64,000 nt of DNA from the NCBI RefSeq assembly GCF_003095655.1, contig NZ_CP029151.1:2417001-2481000 (forward strand), written 5' to 3'. This document shows positions 57,780 through 64,000 of the stretch, in pieces (the stretch's first letter is position 1; each line of letters begins with the position of its first letter). A program made the translations under genes and the position numbers. The stretch comes from Dokdonia sp. Dokd-P16 (GTDB lineage: Bacteria; Bacteroidota; Bacteroidia; Flavobacteriales; Flavobacteriaceae). The notes beneath the pieces were generated by a model. That model was not told where the DNA came from. It made no database searches and worked only from the letters and a program-made list of their open reading frames with translations.

Positions 57780-59798
57780 ATGTCTGAAGAGAAGAAACCC
57801 CAAGATCCAAGTATTGAAGAGCATCTAGAAGAAACGGCTCCTGCCGCAGATCGCACGATGAATGCAGAAATAGAAGCGCTCGCTGCCGAGGCAAACGATA
57901 CTGAGCTATCTACAGAGGAAGTGAGTGAAAACGCTGCTGCCACAACAGAAGCAGCACCTGCAGAAACTACAGCAGTTACTGAGGAAGCGCCTGTAGAAAA
58001 AAAGGAAGTGCCAAAAAAAGATTATACCGTTCTTTCAAAAGAGGAGTTAATTGCAGAGCTGCAATTACTCATCAAAAATGAAAGAGTTACAGATATAAAA
58101 GATCAGGTAGAAGAAATTAATACTTTGATTAATGCTCAGTTTGACGCAGCGCAAGAGGAGGCTAAACGAGCATTTCTTGCCGAAGGTGGAAATATCATTG
58201 ATTTTAGATTTTTCTCTCCACTCAAAAAAGAATTTAATGAGGTGTATTACGAGTACCGTAATAAACGTCAGGAGTTTTATGAGCGTAAGCGTAAAGATCA
58301 AAATGCAAACCTTAGAGAACGTCAGGACCTAATAGAAGAGGTAAAGGCATTGCGCAATGAACTAGGAGGTGCAGAGAGTGTAAACACTACGTTCAATAAA
58401 TTTAAGGATATCCAAGAACGCTGGAATAATGCAGGTAACATCCCAAGAGATCGTTACAATCTTGTGTGGAACGATTACTACTTCCATATTGATGCATTTT
58501 ATGAGTTATTGCACTTAAATCGTGATTTCCGCGATAAGCACTTTAAAGAAAATCTAGATAAGAAATTACTGCTTATAGAAAGAGCAGAGGAGTTAGGAGC
58601 AGAGCCTAACATCAATAAAGCTTTTAAAGAATTACAATTACTTCACCGCATGTGGAAAGAGGAGATAGGTCCTGTTGCACGTGAGTATAGTGATGAGATC
58701 TGGGACAAATTTAGTGTTGCAACAAAGAAGATACATGATGCACGCGATGAAAAACAGAAGGAAGTGGAGGCTGTATGGGTTCAAAATCTAGAACAGAAAA
58801 ATGAAATCATTGCTAAGATAAAAGAGGTAGCTCAAGATGATATCAAGGCACACAAAACAGTACAAGCCAAAATCAAGAAAGTAGAGGCTTTACGTGATGA
58901 ATTCTTTAAAGCTGGTAAAGTTCCTAAAGAAAATAACGAGGAGACATGGGCATCTTTTAAGGAGGCTACAAAATTATTCAACCACAAGAAGAATGATTTT
59001 TATAAGTCTCAAAAGAAAGAACAATACGATAACCTTGCGAAGAAACAAACACTTGTAAAAATAGCACAAGAGCACAAGGATAGTGACGATATTCCTGGAA
59101 CGCTAGATGTAATGAAACGCATCCAAGCAGACTGGAAAAAAGTAGGTCACGTACCACGTAAGGATAGCGATAAGATCTGGAAAGAATTTAAAGAGGCGTG
59201 TAATCACTTCTTTGATCGCATGAAGGATTCTAAGAAGCAAGCAAATGCTGGCGAGCAAGAAAACCTAGAGAAGAAGCAGGCTTTAATGAAGACTGTAAAA
59301 GAAGCTAAGATGACTGGTGAGCGAGATGCAGATCTCACAGCAATCAAGGCTTTTATAGAAGATTGGAAAGCTATAGGTCGTGTTCCTTATGCAAAGAAGA
59401 ATATCGACCAAGACTTTAATAAACTTCTCGATGGTCTTTTCAAGCAACTTGATATAGATAAGAAAGAAGCAGAGCTCATCAAATATGAGAACCGTATGAG
59501 TATTATGGTTGATGATGAAGCAGCTATTGAGAGAGAGCGTTTCTTTATCCGTAAGAAGATAGATGAGGTAAAAGCAGAGATTAATCAATTAGAGAATAAC
59601 TTAGGCTTTTTCCAGCATGTAGCAGATGATAACCCTATGGTTGCAGAGGTTCACAAGAACATTGCACGTCATAAGGAAGATTTAAATATGTGGAAATCTA
59701 AGTTACGTAAACTCAGAATGGCAATCACAGAAAGCCAGAAAGTAGAGGAGGAAGAAACGACCGAAACTGAAGAAGCTGAAGATACATCAGATTCATAA
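57780..59798 (+). CDS. DUF349 repeat protein
   Basis: The protein (672 residues from the ATG at 57780) has an acidic, Glu/Ala/Thr-rich N-terminal tail (~80 residues) and then several helical DUF349 repeats, seen as ADWKKVGHVPRKDSDKIWKEFKEACNHFFDRMK, DEFFKAGKVPKENNEETWASFKEATKLFNHKK and EDWKAIGRVPYAKKNIDQDFNKLLDGLFKQL. The C-terminus is acidic too. It is cytoplasmic and very charged. The family has no settled role; a coiled, RNA- or ribosome-related scaffold is often guessed. The open frame reaches a TTG 9 nt earlier, but ATG is more likely. Confidence 0.9.
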   Translation: MSEEKKPQDPSIEEHLEETAPAADRTMNAEIEALAAEANDTELSTEEVSENAAATTEAAPAETTAVTEEAPVEKKEVPKKDYTVLSKEELIAELQLLIKNERVTDIKDQVEEINTLINAQFDAAQEEAKRAFLAEGGNIIDFRFFSPLKKEFNEVYYEYRNKRQEFYERKRKDQNANLRERQDLIEEVKALRNELGGAESVNTTFNKFKDIQERWNNAGNIPRDRYNLVWNDYYFHIDAFYELLHLNRDFRDKHFKENLDKKLLLIERAEELGAEPNINKAFKELQLLHRMWKEEIGPVAREYSDEIWDKFSVATKKIHDARDEKQKEVEAVWVQNLEQKNEIIAKIKEVAQDDIKAHKTVQAKIKKVEALRDEFFKAGKVPKENNEETWASFKEATKLFNHKKNDFYKSQKKEQYDNLAKKQTLVKIAQEHKDSDDIPGTLDVMKRIQADWKKVGHVPRKDSDKIWKEFKEACNHFFDRMKDSKKQANAGEQENLEKKQALMKTVKEAKMTGERDADLTAIKAFIEDWKAIGRVPYAKKNIDQDFNKLLDGLFKQLDIDKKEAELIKYENRMSIMVDDEAAIERERFFIRKKIDEVKAEINQLENNLGFFQHVADDNPMVAEVHKNIARHKEDLNMWKSKLRKLRMAITESQKVEEEETTETEEAEDTSDS

Positions 59799-59860
59799 TT
59801 GTAACATTTTGAGCATAGTGTCGTCTTTATAGTATCAATCAATCTTTAAAAATCGACATT

Positions 59861-59992
59861 ATGAAAACTCAAGTACACACAACACAGTTACAGAATCCTA
59901 GGCAAGGAAGAAATTTAATTTTAGGGGTATATGTAATATTCTCCACATTCTTAATAGCTTCTTACACGCTAGTACAGTATTTCTCTATGTAG
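59861..59992 (+). CDS. Possible 43-residue membrane protein
   Basis: A 44-codon ATG-TAG frame: KTQVHTTQLQNPRQGRN, then a helix LILGVYVIFSTFLIASYTLVQYFSM. A polar, basic N-terminus with one membrane helix. It lies 62 nt after the DUF349 gene and is followed within 10 nt by a strong terminator, which supports real expression. Confidence 0.55.
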   Translation: MKTQVHTTQLQNPRQGRNLILGVYVIFSTFLIASYTLVQYFSM

Positions 59993-60000
59993 AGTAAATG

Positions 60001-60034
60001 AAAAAAAACACAACTTGCGTTGTGTTTTTTTTTT
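60001..60034 (+). terminator. Terminator after the small membrane protein
   Basis: AAAAAACACAAC, TTGC loop, GTTGTGTTTTTT: perfect stem followed by more T. Confidence 0.88.
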
Positions 60035-60071
60035 GCGCATAACTCAACGTCTTGCAATACCTATAAACCAC

Positions 60072-60110
60072 AAAATCCGCTCCCAGTTATGGAAGCGGAT
60101 TTTGCTTTTT
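60072..60110. terminator. Second hairpin with T tail
   Basis: AAAATCCGCT (60072-60081) pairs with AGCGGATTTT (60094-60103) and is followed by GCTTTTT. It is either a backup terminator or a structured RNA end. No gene is between it and the first terminator, and 110 nt remain before the phosphatase gene. Confidence 0.65.
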
Positions 60111-60220
60111 CATAGCAGATTTTGTCTATGTTACTTAAACTAAGTATAAAGACACTATATATGTCGGTTGTTTATAAGAGACCTTACAAAAATGTATCTT
60201 TGAGTATAAAATAAATTATT

Positions 60221-60766
60221 ATGATGCGCATTCTATTATTTCTCTTTGTGGTTACTGCAACAACCTTAAGCTGTGATGGTCAGAAAAAGAAGGAATCACC
60301 TTCTAACACGATTACAACAAACTATTACTTTATTCGTCACGCAGAAAAAGATTTGAGTGATCCTAGTAATCGTAATCCAGATTTAACCATAGAAGGAGAA
60401 GAGAGAGCAGAGCGCTGGAAAGCTTATTTCTCAGATAAGGATATCGATGCTGTATACTCGACAGACTATATACGTACGATGCGCACTGCACAACCTACAG
60501 CCGTGGCAAATAATGTTGAGATACAATCCTATAACCCAGCGGATTTATATTCAGAAGATTTTAAAATGGACACTGCAGGTAAAAACATTGTAGTAGTAGG
60601 TCATAGCAATACCACTCCTAATTTTGCAAATGCCGCATTAGGTGAGAACTCTTTTAAAGATATTGATGAGTCTGAGTATTTCCATCTTTACCACGTACAA
60701 CTTGTTGTAAATGATGAAACGGGAGAGATAATTGATAAAAAAAACATCTCAACGGTAGTAGACTAG
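60221..60766 (+). CDS. Histidine phosphatase family lipoprotein
   Basis: The 181-residue protein has a lipoprotein signal (MRILLFLFVVTATTLSC). A small histidine-phosphatase domain follows, with YYFIRHAEKD (catalytic RHAE), VYSTDYIRTMRTAQPTA and VVVGHSNTTPNF (second histidine). It is envelope-anchored and of the SixA-like short type. The substrate is unknown. A TATCTTTG -7-like box lies at 60195-60202. Its 3' end overlaps the convergent DUF6503 gene by 4 nt. Confidence 0.85.
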   Translation: MMRILLFLFVVTATTLSCDGQKKKESPSNTITTNYYFIRHAEKDLSDPSNRNPDLTIEGEERAERWKAYFSDKDIDAVYSTDYIRTMRTAQPTAVANNVEIQSYNPADLYSEDFKMDTAGKNIVVVGHSNTTPNFANAALGENSFKDIDESEYFHLYHVQLVVNDETGEIIDKKNISTVVD

Positions 60767-61515
60767 CAGTTTTTAGGACAAATACTTACAGTGATATTCT
60801 CAAGCTCAATCTTACTTAAAAGATTGAGCTTGTTGTTTTCAAAGAGATTATCAAGCGTGGTAAGCGCAGGAAATTGCTCTTCTGGTTTATAATTGCGATA
60901 ATCTACAAAGCGTATTCCTTCTATAATACGTTCATTGTAAGCTTCTCTAAAACGAGTCCCACCTTCAGAAGTTTGATAATTATAAGCAAGATAATTTACG
61001 TTGTAATTCTCTTTGTGAATCCAATACATATACTCATCTTGAAAATCTTCGCCACCGCCTTCTTGTGCAAATGCTACTTTTATACGGTAGTAAGGTTCGC
61101 CTTTTACGGCAACTTCATCCACTAGTTTTTTTCTAACTGCAGGGTCATTTAAGCCATATGGAAGAACAGAAAAGTAATGAACAGAGTTTACACTATTTGC
61201 ATAGCGATTTTTCATGCTATCTGCTACTGGGATAGGTGCGCTTTCGCGAAAGCGTACAAATTCTCCATTCTCCTTTATAACATCCTGTTGCATCTGGCAT
61301 GCTGCATCCGTACAACGCTCTAAGGTGCGCAAACTACCATTACGCGTGGCTCTGTAGTAATAATTTCTAAATTTGAAATGAATACTTGCATTTGCAATTT
61401 GAGCCCCACCAGAAGCTGCTATGGCCTTATCTACAATCTCTTGTGCAGTAGGTGTTTTTTGAGAACAGCTTGTGATAATTAGTAATACAATAATCGCCGA
61501 AAGATATCGAAACAT
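60763..61515 (-). CDS. DUF6503 family lipoprotein
   Basis: The 250-residue protein has a lipoprotein signal (YLSAIIVLLIITSC) and a beta-rich mature part (IHFKFRNYYYRATRNGSLRTLERC, EYMYWIHKENYNVNYLAYNYQTSEGGTRFREAYNERIIEGIRFVDYRNY) of the LolA-like/DUF6503 type common in Flavobacteriia. An in-frame palindrome (61239-61254) encodes VRFRESAP. It is probably periplasmic and lipid-binding, by analogy only. Confidence 0.72.
   Translation of the reverse strand: MFRYLSAIIVLLIITSCSQKTPTAQEIVDKAIAASGGAQIANASIHFKFRNYYYRATRNGSLRTLERCTDAACQMQQDVIKENGEFVRFRESAPIPVADSMKNRYANSVNSVHYFSVLPYGLNDPAVRKKLVDEVAVKGEPYYRIKVAFAQEGGGEDFQDEYMYWIHKENYNVNYLAYNYQTSEGGTRFREAYNERIIEGIRFVDYRNYKPEEQFPALTTLDNLFENNKLNLLSKIELENITVSICPKNC
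61239..61254. repeat. Palindrome copy 19, inside the DUF6503 gene
   Basis: CGCTTTCGCGAAAGCG, flanked by G and TAC, read on the minus strand as R-F-R-E-S, the same peptide as in yqgF. Confidence 0.97.
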
Positions 61516-61698
61516 ATGAGGGGTTTTCTGAGAGGTGTGGTCGTTAGAAATAATTACTTCTTACAATGGTTTGTGTTAAGGCTACAAAAATACAATCTCT
61601 TTGTTGTTAAAAATAAGCTTAGTAGTCAAGAGATGATTTTTTTGATTTGAAGATTAATTTCAGGTTAGATTTCTTTTCAACTTTGTACCTTTGATATC

Positions 61699-62160
61699 AT
61701 GTCGAATACGGTTAACATAAAGAATAGAAGGGCGCGCTTTGAGTATGAATTACTCGATAAGCTCGTTGCTGGAATCGTACTTGCGGGTACAGAGATTAAA
61801 GCAATACGAGAAGGTAAAGCCTCTATCGCAGAGAGTTTTTGTGAGTTTAATGATCACGGAGAAATGTTTGTGATCAATATGACGGTACAAGAATATTCTC
61901 ATGCTACTTATTTTAACCACCAGCCTAAGAATCAACGTAAATTATTACTCAACAAACGCGAACTCAAAAAATGGGAACGTGAGGTAAATAAATCAGGTCT
62001 TACTATTGTACCACTACGATTATTTACAAACGAGAAAGGATTTGCAAAGCTTGAAATTGCACTTGCAAAAGGAAAGAAAACGTACGACAAACGAGAAACT
62101 ATAAAAGATCGCGATAACAAGAAAAACTTAGATCGCATCAAGAAGTCTTTTAATAATTAA
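61699..62160 (+). CDS. smpB: SsrA-binding protein SmpB
   Basis: The 153-residue protein binds tmRNA and helps rescue stalled ribosomes. Motifs: NIKNRRARFEYELLDKLVAGIVLAGTEIKAIREGKASIAESFC, then VPLRLFTNEKGFAKLEIALAKGKKTYDKRETIKDRDNKKNLDRIKK, the basic C-terminal tail that enters the ribosome. A TACCTTTG box at 61686-61693 lies 6 nt before the start, closer than usual, so it may not be the -7 element. Confidence 0.95.
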   Translation: MSNTVNIKNRRARFEYELLDKLVAGIVLAGTEIKAIREGKASIAESFCEFNDHGEMFVINMTVQEYSHATYFNHQPKNQRKLLLNKRELKKWEREVNKSGLTIVPLRLFTNEKGFAKLEIALAKGKKTYDKRETIKDRDNKKNLDRIKKSFNN

Positions 62161-62238
62161 AACTCATTTTCCCAGTTTAACATTTTGTTAGGCAACTATT
62201 TATAAATTTATAACGTCTTTTATAGAGTACTATACTCT

Positions 62239-62973
62239 ATGCGTTTAAGATTACTACTACTTTTATCATTTATCACCTTCCAAGTTGTTGCACAGTTCCC
62301 TATGTCTATGCAAGGACAGGTTACTCTTGAAGATAAAGTTCTAGAGTCTGCTCACGTGACTAATCTCAACTCACAGGGAAGTACCACTACAGATAATAAC
62401 GGAATATTCTGGCTACAAGTAGATGTGGGTGATGTATTACTTGTATCCCATGTTTCGGCCAAAGAGAAATTTGTTATCATACACAAGCAGCTTGCAAATG
62501 AACCTTTGTTATCTATTTCATTAGAAGAACAAAGAAATGAGCTAGATGAAGTGATCATAAAGGAACAGCCAGATATCACAGTACAGAGCGTAGGAATTGT
62601 ACAAGGAGAACAAAAAATCCCAACCACAAATGAGCGCAGGTTACGTACAGCAGGAGACTTTAAACCTATTCATTTGCTTAGTTTATTAGGAGGTAGCTTA
62701 CAAGTAGACCCTATAATTAATGCCATCACTGGGCGAACTAAAAGGCTCAAACGTTATGTGGAGATCGATAAGAAAATTGCTGTTTATGAGAGTCTATATG
62801 AATATCACGCCTATTTTATAAAAGATCGGTTTGAGATAGATGAAACAGAGGTTAAGCGATTTTTTAATGAGCTAGTAGATCACCCAGAGATTACAGCATT
62901 ACTTAAGAAAGATAATGAAGACCAGATTCGTATATGGCTTTGTGCTCAGTATCTTATCTTTAGTAATTCATAA
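62239..62973 (+). CDS. Exported CarboxypepD_reg-like protein
   Basis: The 244-residue protein has a signal peptide (RLLLLLSFITFQVVAQ), a CarboxypepD_reg-like domain (MQGQVTLEDKVLESAHVTNLNSQGSTTTDNNGIFWLQV) and then a helical C-terminal part (YAQYLIFSNS end) that is not typical of TonB receptors. Proteins of this kind often lie next to DUF5686 genes, as here. It starts 78 nt after smpB. Function unknown; probably periplasmic or outer-membrane associated. Confidence 0.75.
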   Translation: MRLRLLLLLSFITFQVVAQFPMSMQGQVTLEDKVLESAHVTNLNSQGSTTTDNNGIFWLQVDVGDVLLVSHVSAKEKFVIIHKQLANEPLLSISLEEQRNELDEVIIKEQPDITVQSVGIVQGEQKIPTTNERRLRTAGDFKPIHLLSLLGGSLQVDPIINAITGRTKRLKRYVEIDKKIAVYESLYEYHAYFIKDRFEIDETEVKRFFNELVDHPEITALLKKDNEDQIRIWLCAQYLIFSNS

Positions 62974-62995
62974 CATTACTTTCTAAGACAATCAC

Positions 62996-64000
62996 ATGCG
63001 GACAAATTTTTTCTTGGTTATCATCATACTTTTTTCCTTTGCAACCACTGCTCAGATTACGGGTACTGTAGCAAGTAGAGAAGGTGAGGCACTTCCTTTT
63101 GTAAATGTGTTTATAGAAAATACTAATCGCGGTACTACCACAAATGGTGATGGGCAATATGCTCTAGAATTACTGGCGAAAGATCAAGGAGAAACATTAA
63201 ATGTCACCTTTCAGTTTCTTGGGTTTGCTACTGTGGTAAAGGAAGTGAAGGTAAATTCTGGAGAAATGACAGTTTCTATTGTGATGGAAGAATCTTCTAC
63301 ATCCCTAGATGAAGTAATCGTGCAAGCTGGAGTAAATCCAGCAGATCGCATTATACAAGGAGCAATAGCCTCAAGAAAAAAGAATCTACAGAATATAGGT
63401 GAATATACAGCATCCTTTTACTCCAGAGGACTGTGGAAGGTAAAAGATGCTCCAGATAAAATTTTAGGGCAAGAAGTAGGAGACTTGGGAGGAGGCTTAG
63501 ATTCTACACGCACAGGAATTTTTTATTTAAGTGAGACCATTTCAAATATTAAATACCAGCGCCCAGATAATTTTAGTGAGGTGATTGTAGCTAGCAAAGT
63601 AAGTGGTGATGATAATGGTTTTAGCTTTAATACTGCGAGCGATGCAAATTTCTCTTTCTATGAAAATACCTTAAATCTCAACACGCAGATAATTTCTCCT
63701 ATCGCCAGCAATGCATTTTCTTATTACAAGTATGCGCTTGAAGGAACATTTTTTGAAAATGATCAACTCATCAATAAAATAACTGTAACGCCACGCCGAG
63801 ATAATGATCGTGTTTTTGCGGGAACTATTTACATTGTAGAAGACTCTTGGCAACTTTATGGAGTCGATTTACAAACAGATGGAAGCGCAATACAAGTACC
63901 ATTTATAGAAAATTTGAACTTTAAGCAGAATTTCAAATATGAGGAATCTCTTAGTCAGTGGGTGAAAATCTCACAAGTCATTGACTTTAGCTTTGGTTTT
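62996..64000 (+). CDS. DUF5686/CarboxypepD_reg-like outer-membrane protein (3' end outside window)
   Basis: The frame opens at the ATG at 62996 and has no stop before the window end, so 335 codons are seen. A signal peptide (FFLVIIILFSFATTAQ) leads a CarboxypepD_reg-like domain (GTVASREGEALPFVNVFIENTNRGTTTNGDGQYALEL) and then the DUF5686 part (RIIQGAIASRKKNLQNIGEYTASFYSRGLWKV). The full family is ~800 residues with an outer-membrane barrel at the end. It lies 23 nt after the related 62239 gene. The family occurs throughout Bacteroidota and has no settled role. Confidence 0.85.
   Translation, partial: MRTNFFLVIIILFSFATTAQITGTVASREGEALPFVNVFIENTNRGTTTNGDGQYALELLAKDQGETLNVTFQFLGFATVVKEVKVNSGEMTVSIVMEESSTSLDEVIVQAGVNPADRIIQGAIASRKKNLQNIGEYTASFYSRGLWKVKDAPDKILGQEVGDLGGGLDSTRTGIFYLSETISNIKYQRPDNFSEVIVASKVSGDDNGFSFNTASDANFSFYENTLNLNTQIISPIASNAFSYYKYALEGTFFENDQLINKITVTPRRDNDRVFAGTIYIVEDSWQLYGVDLQTDGSAIQVPFIENLNFKQNFKYEESLSQWVKISQVIDFSFGF

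Noticed and set aside
1-64000. tRNA, rRNA, prophage, IS elements or a canonical defence system
   Set aside because: No tRNA-like cloverleaf, rRNA segment, transposase, integrase, Cas or restriction enzyme motif was seen on either strand.

Overview
This window is AT-rich chromosomal DNA, most likely from a marine member of the Flavobacteriaceae (Bacteroidota), perhaps near Dokdonia. The genus is a guess from gene content and from memory of similar repeats. Supporting signs are a PorQ-like type IX secretion protein next to cmk and lon, many short lipoproteins with Bacteroidota-style signal peptides, CarboxypepD_reg-like/DUF5686 proteins, DUF349 and DUF5606 proteins, a LytS/LytTR pair with TPRs, and a TTTG-N19-TAnnTTTG promoter before rpsA. 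I saw no phage, insertion sequence, CRISPR array, tRNA or rRNA.

Layout. 1-3.75 kb (+): lon 3' end, porQ, cmk, a DUF4345 membrane protein and a lipoprotein. 3.9-11.5 kb (-): a DgcA-like racemase, a DgcN-like DUF1611 protein and a PLP enzyme (possible D-glutamate metabolism), two small proteins, then the polyamine set speA, speB and a deoxyhypusine-synthase-like gene. 12-18.4 kb: a lipoprotein (+), then on the minus strand YebC, pterin dehydratase, an exported protein, a TlpA-like lipoprotein, an epoxide-hydrolase-like lipoprotein, an SDR and a TetR regulator with two matching operators. 18.7-26.2 kb (+): a LytS-type kinase and LytTR regulator, followed by a five-gene operon. That operon has two paralogous proteins (one with a DUF6882-like tail), a lipoprotein, a protein with an Sm-like N-terminus, and a cytoplasmic M48 metallopeptidase fused to a TerB-like domain. 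It is the best candidate here for an undescribed system.

26.5-32.8 kb (-) is an accessory-looking block of a TlpA-like lipoprotein and small lipoproteins or unknowns. Three neighbouring genes each carry a copy of the same ~105-bp repeat upstream, and one lipoprotein gene is broken by a T-tract frameshift plus a stop codon. 33.1-48.4 kb: rpsA; the minus-strand set dapD, Stealth and CDP-glycerol transferase; yqgF, def, a DUF5606 gene and mazG; a VWA protein with a SusC-like N-terminus behind a hexanucleotide repeat; VF530; a methyltransferase; pabB and ettA. 48.4-64 kb: an M14 peptidase, a probable alpha/beta-hydrolase pseudoenzyme, a PH-like membrane protein, a TPR protein, tandem DUF368 genes overlapping aroE, a DUF349 protein, a histidine phosphatase, a DUF6503 protein, smpB and two CarboxypepD_reg-like proteins, the last cut by the window end. 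Two very short membrane-protein ORFs (28 and 43 codons) lie in otherwise empty gaps.

The most striking whole-window pattern is a short palindrome, at best TACGCTTTCGCGAAAGCGTA, whose core TTTCGCGAAA I found 19 times. Thirteen copies are between genes and six lie inside coding regions, where they read through in frame as peptides such as AFAKA or RFRES. No annotated gene explains it.
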